DNA of 64,000 nt. Source: Nocardia vinacea NBRC 16497. GTDB taxonomy: Bacteria > Actinomycetota > Actinomycetes > Mycobacteriales > Mycobacteriaceae. The notes beneath the pieces were generated by a model. The model was not told the DNA's origin. It worked only from the letters and a program-made list of their open reading frames with translations, and ran no database searches. Below are positions 43,435-52,003 of this stretch, piece by piece. Position numbers and translations under genes: made by a program. The first letter of the stretch is position 1; each line of letters begins with the position of its first letter. Where the stretch lies: assembly GCF_000308835.1 (NCBI RefSeq), contig NZ_BAGN01000429.1:1-64000 (forward strand), in the 5' to 3' direction.

Positions 43435-44405
43435 CGATTGCCGGATCCGATTTCTCCCTGCTCACCGACGACGACCCGATTCCGGTGGTCACCGAGGTCG
43501 ACGGCATCCCGATGTCCGGGTTGTTGGCCGAGGCGCCGACGCCGCGGGCGGTGCTGCTCGCCCTGCACGGCGGGGCCACCACCTCTGCGTATTTCGACTG
43601 TCCGGACCATCCGCGACTGTCACTGCTGCGGCTGGCCGCCGCGGCGGGATACACCGTGCTGGCCCTGGACCGGCCCGGATACGGCAGCTCGCACACGCAT
43701 GCCGACGAACTCGCCGACCCACAGCGCCGAGTCGATCTGATGTACGCGGCGGCCGAGCAGCATCTCGGGTCGCGGCCCCGCGGCGCGGGCACCTTCTTGC
43801 TCGCCCATTCCGCGGGCAGCGAACTGGCGCTGCGGATGGCGGCCGACGAGCGCGGCCGTGAGTTACTCGGCCTCGAATTGGCCGGGACGGGTTTGGAACA
43901 TCAGCAGGAGGCCTACGACATCCTGTGGGGACCGGATCCGCAAGGGCGTCGGCGCATGCGGCGCGACGGCGTGCCGGGCGGCGTCACCGAACTGCTGTGG
44001 TATCCGGCCCGGCTGTACCCGCCCGAGCTGGTCGGCGGTGCGCGGATCGGATCCTATGGCCCACGCTACGAAGGGAATTCGGTCGAAGACTGGCCGACGG
44101 TCACCTTCCCCACGCTTGCCGCCGAGGTTCGGATTCCGGTGCGGTTCACCGTCGGCGACCACGAACGGGTATGGCGCAACGACCCCGAGGCACTCGCCGC
44201 GGTCGCCAACCGGTTCACCGCCGCGCCCAGGGTGGTGCTCAATGTCCAGCCCAACAGCGGACACAACCTCAGCATGGGACATACGGCCGCCGCCTACCAC
44301 CTCGGGCTGCTGGCCTTCGTCGAAGAGGCCGCCGTCGCCCGGAGCACCGGCGAATTCCACGGCCCGGCAATACAATTCAACGGCGCCACACAGGAGGAGA
44401 ACTGA
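43431..44405 (+). CDS. Alpha/beta hydrolase
   Basis: 324 residues; ATG 43431 overlaps the aldolase stop (ATGA). LLALHGGATTSAYF is the oxyanion region, LALDRPGYGSSHTH the next strand, AHSAGS the elbow with Ser127, and PNSGHNLSMG the catalytic His. It may cleave a C-C bond, an ester or a thioester of a pathway intermediate. Confidence 0.83.
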   Translation: MTIAGSDFSLLTDDDPIPVVTEVDGIPMSGLLAEAPTPRAVLLALHGGATTSAYFDCPDHPRLSLLRLAAAAGYTVLALDRPGYGSSHTHADELADPQRRVDLMYAAAEQHLGSRPRGAGTFLLAHSAGSELALRMAADERGRELLGLELAGTGLEHQQEAYDILWGPDPQGRRRMRRDGVPGGVTELLWYPARLYPPELVGGARIGSYGPRYEGNSVEDWPTVTFPTLAAEVRIPVRFTVGDHERVWRNDPEALAAVANRFTAAPRVVLNVQPNSGHNLSMGHTAAAYHLGLLAFVEEAAVARSTGEFHGPAIQFNGATQEEN

Positions 44406-44908
44406 TGGACGTCGTCGATGTCGCCATCGCACTCGTGCGAGTCGTCGTGGGTGGCACCATGATCGCCCACGGGGTCAATCACTGGGTGGGCGGCGGCAAG
44501 ATCGCGGGCACCGCGCGCTGGTTCAGCGGCCTCGGACTACGCGGTGGCGTCCTGCACGCGTGGCTGAGCGTCGTCACCGAAATCGGTGCCGGCGTGTTGT
44601 TGATCGTCGGGCTGCTGACTCCGCTGGCGTGTGCGGCGGTCATCTCGGTGATGGCGGTCGCGGGCCTGCTCGCCCACCGCACCAACGGATTCTTCGTATT
44701 CAAAGAGGGTTACGAGTATGTGCTCGTGCTCGCGGTCGTTTCGCTGGCGCTGGGGCTGCTCGGTCCCGGGTGGCTGTCCATCGATCACGCCGCCGATATC
44801 GAGATAACGGGTTGGGCCGGTGGCGGCATCGCCCTCGGGGTCGGCCTGGTCGCCACCGCGGGCCTGCTCGCCGTGTTCTGGCGGCCCGAAGCGAAAGGCG
44901 AAGCGTGA
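44405..44908 (+). CDS. DoxX-family membrane protein
   Basis: 167 residues from ATG 44405, which overlaps the hydrolase stop (TGATG). Four membrane segments: ALVRVVVGGTMIAHGVNHW, WLSVVTEIGAGVLLIVGLL, AAVISVMAVAGLLAHR and YVLVLAVVSLALGLLGPGW, plus a last one near 140-160. GxxMIxHG near the start is a DoxX-type motif. The family is linked to quinone or redox functions in membranes, but the role in a catabolic operon is unknown. Confidence 0.82.
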   Translation: MDVVDVAIALVRVVVGGTMIAHGVNHWVGGGKIAGTARWFSGLGLRGGVLHAWLSVVTEIGAGVLLIVGLLTPLACAAVISVMAVAGLLAHRTNGFFVFKEGYEYVLVLAVVSLALGLLGPGWLSIDHAADIEITGWAGGGIALGVGLVATAGLLAVFWRPEAKGEA

Positions 44909-45726
44909 TGCGGGTCGGATTCATCGGACTCGGCAGCCAAGGTGCGCCGATGGCACGCCGGATCGTCGACTCCGGATATGAGACAACGCTGTGGGCACGG
45001 CGGCCCGCCTCGCTCGAGCCGTTCGCCGATACGGCGGCGAAGGTCGCCGCATCACCAGCGGAACTGGCCGGCGCGAGCGATCTCGTCTGCCTCTGCGTGG
45101 TCGGCGACGCCGACGTCCGCGAAGTCGTGACCGGCGCCGACGGCGTACTGGCGGGCATGGCCGCGGGCACGATCCTCGCCGTGCACAGCACGGTGCATCC
45201 GGACACCTGCCGCGAGCTCGCAGATATCGCTGTGGCACAGGGGGTTTCGATCATCGACGCACCGGTCAGCGGTGGCGGCGCGGCGGCTGCCGACGGCCGG
45301 TTGCTGGTGATGGTCGGCGGCTCGACCGATATCGTCGAACGCGCTCGCCCGGTATTCGAGACCTACGCCGAGCCCGTCGTCCATCTGGGCCCGCTCGGCG
45401 CCGGACAGACCGCCAAGCTGCTCAACAACCTGCTGTTCACCGCGAATCTCGCCACGGCGGCAAGCACTCTCGCGCTCGGCACGGCGATCGGTATCGATCC
45501 GGCCCGCCTCGGCGAGGTGATCTCGCACGGTACCGCCGACAGCTTCGCGCTCGGTCGTGTCGTCTCCGCGGGCGGCACTCTGGACCGGATCGCCGCGCAC
45601 GCCGGGCCGCTGCTGCGCAAGGATGTCGGTCTGATCGCGGACCTGGCCGCCGCCGCGAGCGCCGAACCCGGCATCGTGCTCGACGCCGCGGACGCGACCC
45701 TCGCGATGATCGACCATCCGCGCTGA
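44908..45726 (+). CDS. HIBADH-like NAD(P)-dependent dehydrogenase 1
   Basis: 272 residues; ATG overlaps the DoxX stop (TGATG). VGFIGLGSQGAPMARRI is the nucleotide-binding start, IDAPVSGGGAAAADG the substrate segment, and GAGQTAKLLNNL carries the catalytic Lys. The family oxidises beta-hydroxy acids (3-hydroxyisobutyrate, tartronate semialdehyde). The next gene is a paralogue. Confidence 0.9.
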   Translation: MRVGFIGLGSQGAPMARRIVDSGYETTLWARRPASLEPFADTAAKVAASPAELAGASDLVCLCVVGDADVREVVTGADGVLAGMAAGTILAVHSTVHPDTCRELADIAVAQGVSIIDAPVSGGGAAAADGRLLVMVGGSTDIVERARPVFETYAEPVVHLGPLGAGQTAKLLNNLLFTANLATAASTLALGTAIGIDPARLGEVISHGTADSFALGRVVSAGGTLDRIAAHAGPLLRKDVGLIADLAAAASAEPGIVLDAADATLAMIDHPR

Positions 45727-46520
45727 TGCGCGTCGGATTCCTCGGCGCCGGGCGAATGGGGCGTCCCATGGTGGAGCGGCTGGTCCGGGCCGGACATGAG
45801 GTGTGCGCGCTCGGCCGGTCACTCGATGCGCGCCGGGCCCTCACCGAGATCGGCGCGCAGGCGGTATCCGCCCCCGCGGCCGTCGGGACCAACGCCGATC
45901 TGGTCATCGTGTGCGTCTTCACCGATGAACAGGTTCGAGCGGTATGTCTCGGCACACCGCTGCTCGCCGCCATGCCATCCGGTTCGACTCTGGTCCTGCA
46001 CACCACCGGCAGTCCGCACACGGCGGCGGCCATTGCCGCCGAAGCCGTTGCCTCACATGGCATCCAGGTGCTCGACGCGCCCGTCAGCGGCGGCCCACCC
46101 GATATCGCGGCCGGGCGACTCACCCTCTTCGTCGGTGGCCCGGTCGAGACCGTGGACCGGGTCCGGCCCGTGCTGGCCGCCTACGGCGACCCGATTCTGC
46201 ACGTCGGTCCGCTCGGCGCGGGCCAGCGCGTCAAGTTGGTCAACAACGCCGTATTCGCCGCACAGCTCGGAATACTCACCGCGGCAGTGGATCTCGGGAA
46301 ACAGCTGGGCGTTGCCGAGACCACCCTGTTGGCCGCGCTGCCGCACGGGAGCGCGGCAAGTCGCGCACTGACCGGTGTCGCGGGCCGGGGTTCGGTGGCC
46401 GAATTCAGCGCATCGGTAGGTGAATTCGTCGGCAAGGATGTCGCGGCGGTCCGGTCGATCGCCGCCGAACTCGGCACCGATCTCGGCCTACTCGACGACG
46501 CGATCGACAACCGGCACTGA
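45726..46520 (+). CDS. HIBADH-like NAD(P)-dependent dehydrogenase 2
   Basis: 264 residues; again a TGATG overlap. VGFLGAGRMGRPMVERL, LDAPVSGGPPDIAAG and GAGQRVKLVNNAV with the catalytic Lys. It shares the plan but not the detailed sequence of its neighbour, so the duplication is old and the two may have different substrates or form heterodimers. Last gene of the operon that starts at 38549. Confidence 0.9.
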   Translation: MRVGFLGAGRMGRPMVERLVRAGHEVCALGRSLDARRALTEIGAQAVSAPAAVGTNADLVIVCVFTDEQVRAVCLGTPLLAAMPSGSTLVLHTTGSPHTAAAIAAEAVASHGIQVLDAPVSGGPPDIAAGRLTLFVGGPVETVDRVRPVLAAYGDPILHVGPLGAGQRVKLVNNAVFAAQLGILTAAVDLGKQLGVAETTLLAALPHGSAASRALTGVAGRGSVAEFSASVGEFVGKDVAAVRSIAAELGTDLGLLDDAIDNRH

Positions 46521-46530
46521 CGAATACAAG

Positions 46531-46569
46531 GGCGCCCCGGACCTGCTGCCGGTGCAGGTTCGAGGCGCC
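46531..46569. terminator. Bidirectional terminator between convergent operons
   Basis: GGCGCCCCGGACCTGC at 46531-46546 pairs with 46554-46569 at 15 of 16 positions (one G-U, one mismatch), with a 7-nt loop. It lies between the dehydrogenase end (46520) and the MFS gene end (46603). Confidence 0.7.
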
Positions 46570-46602
46570 GTTGCCACCGCGCCACGCTGCGCGGGTGAGC
46601 CA

Positions 46603-48048
46603 TCAGACTCCGGCGGGGACTTCCGCTTCGGTCTGCTCGGCCGGACGGGCGGCAATCACACGACGGACCGGAATGGCCATCGCAACCAATGCCGCCAGGA
46701 CCGATACGCCACAGCCGATCAAGAACGCGACGCGGAAACCGTCCTCGGTGGGGATGCTGTGACCGCCGACCGTGACGGTCAGCTGTGCGAGCACCGCGCC
46801 GACCACGGCCGCGGAGATCGAGGTGCCGATCGAGCGCATCAGGGTATTGAATCCGTTGGCGGCGGCGGTCTCCGACTGCGGCACCGCACCCATGATCAGG
46901 GCGGGCATCGCGCCGTAGGCGAAACCGACACCCGAGCTGCAGATGATGTTCACGATCAGCAGTCCCCAGGTGCTGCCCATCAGGACCTGCGCGGAGCCGT
47001 AACCGATGGCCATGATGACGGCACCGACCACAAGGGTGAACTTCGGACCGCGCAATGCCGACAGCTTGGCGCCGACTGGAGAGATCAGCATCATCATGAT
47101 TCCGGCGGGAGCCATCCACAGTCCCATCGCCATCATCGACTGGCCGAGACCGTAACCGAGTGAACTCGGCAGCTGCATCAACTGCGGGACACTCAGCTGC
47201 AACGCGTACATACCGACGCCGATGGCGACCGTCGCGAGATTGGTGACGAGCACCTGCGGCCGAGCGGTCACCCGCAGGTCGACCAGCGGCTCGACGGTCC
47301 GCAGTTCCCACCAACCCCACACCAGCAGCAGCACTACGGCCGCGACGAACAGGCCGAGAATGCTGCCGCTCGTCCAACCCCACGTCGCGCCCTTGGACAC
47401 GGCGAGCAGCAGCGACACGAGGCCGGCGCCGAGGAGTACCGCACCGAGTCCGTCGAAACGACCCGACGGCCCTTCGGCAATACCCTCCGGGACGATCAGC
47501 GTGATCAGCGCGGTGGCGACCGCGACCAGCGCCGCCGCCGCCCAGAACAGCACCCGCCAGTTGCTGTACTCGGTGACCGCCGCCGCCAACGGCAGACCGA
47601 GCGCGCCACCGATACCGAGCGAAGAGCTGATCAGTGCGATGGCCGAGCCGAGTCGCTCGGGCGGCAGCACATCCCGCAGCAATGCGACGGCCAGCGGGAT
47701 GGTGCCGAAGCCGAGGCCCTGCAGGCCGCGGCCGATGATCATCGGCAGCAATGAACCCGCCATGGCACAGACCACCGAGCCGACGATGAGCGGCACGGTC
47801 GAGGCGATCACCATCCGGCGCTTGCCGAACATATCGCCGAGGCGTCCGGCGACCGGAGTGGCGACCGCACCCACGAGCAGGGTGACCGTGACCACCCAGG
47901 ACGTATTGGCCGCCGAGGAATTCAGAATCTGCGGCAACTCGCCGAGCAATGGCACCACGAGCGTCTGCATCAGCGACGCGACGATGCCGGTATAGGCCAG
48001 CACGGCCAGGATGGCGCCCGGCCGGACAGCGGAATCAGGCTTGTCCAC
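46603..48048 (-). CDS. MFS drug-exporter-like transporter (DHA2 type)
   Basis: 481 residues from GTG 48048 (AGGGAG upstream). Fourteen membrane segments are expected. Motif A reads GRLGDMFGKRRMV, and motif C-like LGIGGALGLPLAAAVTE is present. It should export a toxic compound or metabolite by proton antiport. It is divergent from a MarR gene with GTGTA-type palindromes between them, a standard drug- or phenol-responsive arrangement. Confidence 0.87.
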   Translation of the reverse strand: MDKPDSAVRPGAILAVLAYTGIVASLMQTLVVPLLGELPQILNSSAANTSWVVTVTLLVGAVATPVAGRLGDMFGKRRMVIASTVPLIVGSVVCAMAGSLLPMIIGRGLQGLGFGTIPLAVALLRDVLPPERLGSAIALISSSLGIGGALGLPLAAAVTEYSNWRVLFWAAAALVAVATALITLIVPEGIAEGPSGRFDGLGAVLLGAGLVSLLLAVSKGATWGWTSGSILGLFVAAVVLLLVWGWWELRTVEPLVDLRVTARPQVLVTNLATVAIGVGMYALQLSVPQLMQLPSSLGYGLGQSMMAMGLWMAPAGIMMMLISPVGAKLSALRGPKFTLVVGAVIMAIGYGSAQVLMGSTWGLLIVNIICSSGVGFAYGAMPALIMGAVPQSETAAANGFNTLMRSIGTSISAAVVGAVLAQLTVTVGGHSIPTEDGFRVAFLIGCGVSVLAALVAMAIPVRRVIAARPAEQTEAEVPAGV

Positions 48049-48079
48049 GCAAATCTCCCTCGGACTCACAACAATCAGC

Positions 48080-48147
48080 GTGTATCGTACACTACATGTG
48101 TATCATGCATTCCACGTGAACAATACACGCACTGTGTGTGATGCACA
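48080..48147. promoter_or_regulatory. MarR-type operators between the MFS and MarR genes
   Basis: GTGTATCGTACAC at 48080-48092 is a 13-bp palindrome and TGTGTGATGCACA at 48135-48147 has the same length and outer arms. A third related run, TGTGTATCATGCA, begins at 48097. They cover both promoters and would allow MarR to control itself and the exporter. Confidence 0.6.
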
Positions 48148-48165
48148 TCTCCGAGGAAGGAAGGC

Positions 48166-48633
48166 ATGGACAAGCGCATACAACTGATCGAGTTCGAGAC
48201 CTTGCTACTCGGCCACTACCGACTGAGCCCGCAGCATCGGCGCACCGATGACCCGCTCGAGCGCAGCTCATATCTGCTACTGAGCCGACTGCGGATCCAG
48301 GGCCCGATGTCGCTGCGGCAGCTCAGCGACGCCCTGGGATTGGATGTGTCGACGCTGCATCGGCAGACCGCCACACTGCTGCGCACCGGACTCGTCGAAC
48401 GCATCCCCGACCCCGACGGCGGTATCGCGCGCAAGTTCCGCGTCACCGCCGACGGAGGTCAACGCCTCGATCGGGAGCGTGCTGTCATCATCGAGGTACT
48501 GGCAGCGGTGACGCAGGATTGGACCGCCGAGGAGCGCGCCGAATTCGCCTGCTATCTGGAGCGTTTCAACAGCGATATCGAACGGCTGTACGGACGGACA
48601 TGGCCGCGCCCGGAGCCGATGCCCGCCCGGTAG
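48166..48633 (+). CDS. MarR-family regulator
   Basis: 155 residues with GAGGAAGGAAGG before the ATG. A winged helix-turn-helix is visible: LRIQGPMSLRQLSDALGLDVSTLHRQTATLLRTGLVERIPDPDGGIARKFRVT in outline, with the wing at DPDGG. The amino- and carboxy-terminal helices form the dimer. It likely represses the divergent exporter and responds to an aromatic or hydrophobic ligand. Confidence 0.88.
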   Translation: MDKRIQLIEFETLLLGHYRLSPQHRRTDDPLERSSYLLLSRLRIQGPMSLRQLSDALGLDVSTLHRQTATLLRTGLVERIPDPDGGIARKFRVTADGGQRLDRERAVIIEVLAAVTQDWTAEERAEFACYLERFNSDIERLYGRTWPRPEPMPAR

Positions 48634-48638
48634 GTCGC

Positions 48639-50258
48639 TCAGCTGACCAGCGTGTCGTGGCCTTCCCAATACTGGGCGCGCAGCCGGCGTTTGTAGAGCT
48701 TGCCACTGGGATCACGGGGCAATTCGGTGACGAAGTCGACCGTGCGCGGGCATTTGTAGGAGGCTAGTTCCGCGCGGCAGCAGGCGATCAGCTCGGCCGC
48801 GATCTCGGCACCGGCGGCAGCCGGATCAATCAGTTGGACAACGGCTTTCACCGCCTCGCCCATTTCCTCGTCCGGCACGCCGAGCACGGCGACGTCGGCG
48901 ACCATGGGATGTGCGGCGAGGACGTTCTCGGCCTCCTGCGGGTAGATATTGACCCCACCGGAAATGATCATGTGGGCCTGGCGATCGGTCAGGTACAGAT
49001 AGCCGTCGGCATCCAGATAGCCCATATCGCCCAGGGTGCGCCACCCCTTCTCATGAGTCACCGAAGCGGTCTTCGCGGCATCGTGGTGATATTCGAACGG
49101 CCGTCCCCCACCGAAATACACCACCCCGACCTGGCCGAGCGGCAACTCCTCGCCGTCCGCGCCGACAATGTGACACTCCTGCGCAGGTCTACCCACCGAG
49201 CCCGGATGTGCCAGCCACTCCTCGGCGCTGATGTAGGTGTTCCCGACATCCTCGGTCCCGGAGTAGTACTCGCTGAGGATCGGTCCCCACCATTGCAGCA
49301 TCTGCCGTTTCACCGGCACGGGGCACGGCGCCGCCGAGTGGACCACATTCACCAGGCTGGAGATGTCGTAGCGTTCGCGTTCGGCCTTCGGCAATCGCAG
49401 CAGGCGTACGAACATCGTCGGCACCAGTTGCGCGTGCGTGACCCGATGACGCTCGATCAGCTCCAGACATTGCCGAGGGTCGAAGCGTTCCATCACGATC
49501 ACGGTCGCGCCGATTCGATGCCACGACATCGAGAACACCAGCGGTGCACCGTGATACAGCGGTGCGGGCGACAGATAGACCGCATCCGCACTGGCGCCGC
49601 TCACCAGCAGACCCCGCGCGATCTGCACCGGCGCCGAATCCGGATCGCCGAGCGGAGCTGCGGGCAGCGGTTTGCGAACTCCCTTGGGCTGCCCGGTCGT
49701 TCCCGAGGAGTACAGCATCTCCCGGCCCTCGCATTCGTCGGAGCCGAGCGGATACGGTGATGTCGCCGTCAGCACATCCTCGTACTGCTCGAAACCGACC
49801 AACTCCCCCACCGCCACGATTCGGACCGGGAGGGCGGAGAGGTCGAGCTCGGCCACCACCTCGGCCATGGACTCGCTGGCCACCAGTGCGGTGGCGCCGC
49901 AGTCGTCCAGGATGTACTGCACCTCAACGGCTTTCAGATGCCGGTTGATCGCGGTATAGTACAAACCGCAGCGCTGCGCCGCCCACGCGATCTCGAGAAA
50001 CGGGCGATTGTTCTCCATGAGAATCGCGATGTGGTCGCCGACCGCGAGCCCGCGCGAAAGCAGGGCCCTGGCGAACCGGATCGACCGCTGCTCCAACTGG
50101 GCATAGGTCACCACCTCGCCACTGGACGCCAGCACGATCGCCGGGCGATCCGGCGCCCGATCGGCATGCCAGCCGGGCGTCATCGGTGCCGCGGGTGTCC
50201 GCACAACGTCGTCGCCCGCCACTGGATCACTCTGTTCGGCAATGTGATTCTCGGCCAT
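48639..50258 (-). CDS. Acyl-CoA synthetase (FadD type)
   Basis: 539 residues. YSSGTTGQPKGVRKPL is the AMP-binding motif; SEYYSGTEDVGNTY, GWRTLGDMGYLDADGYLYLTDR and the late DPSGKLYKRRL Lys segment complete it. It is longer than the ligase at 16712 and of a different subgroup. It forms an acyl-CoA and is the third gene of the P450/ferredoxin/ligase operon, 63 bases after the ferredoxin. Confidence 0.9.
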   Translation of the reverse strand: MAENHIAEQSDPVAGDDVVRTPAAPMTPGWHADRAPDRPAIVLASSGEVVTYAQLEQRSIRFARALLSRGLAVGDHIAILMENNRPFLEIAWAAQRCGLYYTAINRHLKAVEVQYILDDCGATALVASESMAEVVAELDLSALPVRIVAVGELVGFEQYEDVLTATSPYPLGSDECEGREMLYSSGTTGQPKGVRKPLPAAPLGDPDSAPVQIARGLLVSGASADAVYLSPAPLYHGAPLVFSMSWHRIGATVIVMERFDPRQCLELIERHRVTHAQLVPTMFVRLLRLPKAERERYDISSLVNVVHSAAPCPVPVKRQMLQWWGPILSEYYSGTEDVGNTYISAEEWLAHPGSVGRPAQECHIVGADGEELPLGQVGVVYFGGGRPFEYHHDAAKTASVTHEKGWRTLGDMGYLDADGYLYLTDRQAHMIISGGVNIYPQEAENVLAAHPMVADVAVLGVPDEEMGEAVKAVVQLIDPAAAGAEIAAELIACCRAELASYKCPRTVDFVTELPRDPSGKLYKRRLRAQYWEGHDTLVS

Positions 50259-50321
50259 GGAACAACACGCTTCCTCGGATTGAATGCCGGTCAGCTGATA
50301 TCGGCGGCCGCATCGAACCGG

Positions 50322-50510
50322 TCAACTCGCGGTGATGGCATGCTCCGGGCAGGCCGACACCGCGACCAGGACGGCGCCGGCGAAGTCGGCCGGAACGTCG
50401 GGAGTCCGCACCTCGGCGTAGCCGTCGTCGTTGAGGGTGAACACCTCCGGGCACAACGACAAGCACACCCCATGTCCGCGACAGCGGTCGGAATCGACCG
50501 AGACCTTCAT
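50322..50510 (-). CDS. 3Fe-4S ferredoxin for the second P450
   Basis: 62 residues; ATG 50510 overlaps the P450 stop (ATGA). DRCRGHGVCLSLCPEVF has Cys-x2-His-x2-Cys; a late SACPEHAI gives the third ligand, and an extra Cys lies before PEVF. It carries electrons to the P450 encoded upstream. Confidence 0.9.
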   Translation of the reverse strand: MKVSVDSDRCRGHGVCLSLCPEVFTLNDDGYAEVRTPDVPADFAGAVLVAVSACPEHAITAS

Positions 50511-51802
50511 CGGGTACCACCTTCCGCGATATCGAATTCCAGATGCAGCGCGGTCAGGCCGCGCAGGACGAAGGTCGGCACATACTCGTACTCGCGTGCG
50601 TCGGCGGCGCCGTGCACCGCTTCGTCGATGCGGATATCGGTCGTGCGGTCCAGCAGCCGCTCGATGGCCACGCGGGCCTCGGCCCTGGCCAGCGGTGCGC
50701 CCGGGCAGGTGTGGATGCCACGGCCGAAAGCGATGTGGGTGCGGGCATTCGAGCGCTCGGGATCGAAGGTCGACGGACCGTCGAAGCGGCGCGGATCCCG
50801 GTTGGCGCCACTGTTCACCACCATCAGGGTGGTACCGGCGGGCAGGTCGACCCCGCCGACGCTGACCGGCACCCGCGACAAACGGAAGTCGCCCTTGACC
50901 GGGCTCTCCATGCGCAGCACCTCCTCGACGAAATTGGGTATGCGCGAGTGGTCTTCGCGCAGCCACCGCTGCAGTTCCGGCTGTTCGGCGAGCAATTTCA
51001 GCGCGGAGCTGAGCAGTCGAACAGTGGTCTCCTGACCGGCCGAGAACAGGTTCGTGGCCACCCGGACGACATCGAGCACCGTGGGTTCCGAGCCGTCCGG
51101 GAACATCGTGGTCGCCATGCTGCCGAGAACATCGCCGCGCGGTTCGCGGCGCCGGTCCTCGATGTAGTCGGCGAACTTGCCGTAGAGGAATTCGATCGGA
51201 TTGTGGTGCATGGATTCACCCTCGGTGCTGCCGAGGGTGGAGCCCTCCCGGTGCGGGTCGCGCTGCAATGCCTGCAGGAATTCCTCCTGGTCGGCCGCGG
51301 GCACGCCGAGTAGATCGGCGATGACGTACAGCGTGAACGGTCCGGCGAAGTCACGGATGAAGTCGCCGCGGCCGGGTGCGAGGTAGCTGTCGAGCATCCG
51401 GTCCGCGAGCGTCCACATCGCGTCCTCGTTCTCCTTGAGGCGCTTCGGGGTGATCAGCCGCATCAGCAGGCCGCGATGCTGGGTGTGCACCGGCGGGTCC
51501 AGGGTCGGCAGCTGGTCGCTGAACGGCAGTTTGTCGCGGTGCTCGGCGATCAGCGCATCGATATCGCCCTCCAGCGGCACCGGGAAACCGGGGAACGGAC
51601 CGGTCACCGAGGTGCAGGAGGAGAAGTGCTGGGTGTCGTTCAGCACCTCGAGCGCCTCGTCGTAGCCGGTCACCATGTACACGCCGTGGTGGTTCTCGCG
51701 CGCCACCGGGCACTGTGCCCGCATGGCGTCGAAGTACGGATACGGATCCGCTATGAGCTCCCGCCCGAGAAAGAAATCCATCTCCTCGAAGTCGTTCACC
51801 AC
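50507..51802 (-). CDS. Cytochrome P450
   Basis: 431 residues from GTG 51802, chosen for GAAGGGAG upstream; ATG-type starts further out lie toward the operator. The I-helix is LFSAGQETTVRLLSSA, ExxR is in EEVLRMESP, and the heme loop AFGRGIHTCPGAPLAR. It is divergent from the acyl-CoA dehydrogenases and shares two operators with them, so hydroxylation and beta-oxidation are probably switched on together. Confidence 0.92.
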   Translation of the reverse strand: MVNDFEEMDFFLGRELIADPYPYFDAMRAQCPVARENHHGVYMVTGYDEALEVLNDTQHFSSCTSVTGPFPGFPVPLEGDIDALIAEHRDKLPFSDQLPTLDPPVHTQHRGLLMRLITPKRLKENEDAMWTLADRMLDSYLAPGRGDFIRDFAGPFTLYVIADLLGVPAADQEEFLQALQRDPHREGSTLGSTEGESMHHNPIEFLYGKFADYIEDRRREPRGDVLGSMATTMFPDGSEPTVLDVVRVATNLFSAGQETTVRLLSSALKLLAEQPELQRWLREDHSRIPNFVEEVLRMESPVKGDFRLSRVPVSVGGVDLPAGTTLMVVNSGANRDPRRFDGPSTFDPERSNARTHIAFGRGIHTCPGAPLARAEARVAIERLLDRTTDIRIDEAVHGAADAREYEYVPTFVLRGLTALHLEFDIAEGGTR

Positions 51803-51855
51803 TGATGGCTCCCTTCGCCACCGCGCGCTCGTCATGGACCTACCGACCGGCACGC

Positions 51856-51893
51856 GAGAATGCTACTCTCGATAACTGTTGAATCCGATTCTC
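51856..51893. promoter_or_regulatory. Paired GAGAAT operators between P450 and acyl-CoA dehydrogenase operons
   Basis: GAGAATGCTACTCTC at 51856-51870 and TTGAATCCGATTCTC at 51879-51893 each match 13 or 14 positions. Their centres are 23 bp apart, and they lie in the divergent region between 51802 and 52004. Confidence 0.65.
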
Positions 51894-52003
51894 ACATCGG
51901 TACGGGAGACCGTCAAATAGGAGACGGCGGCGCGCGGTTTCCGACCAGCGCGTCTCAGTCCGGTGAGCAGGTGCTCAGCGGTTGATTCGGAGGACCGAAA
52001 ATC

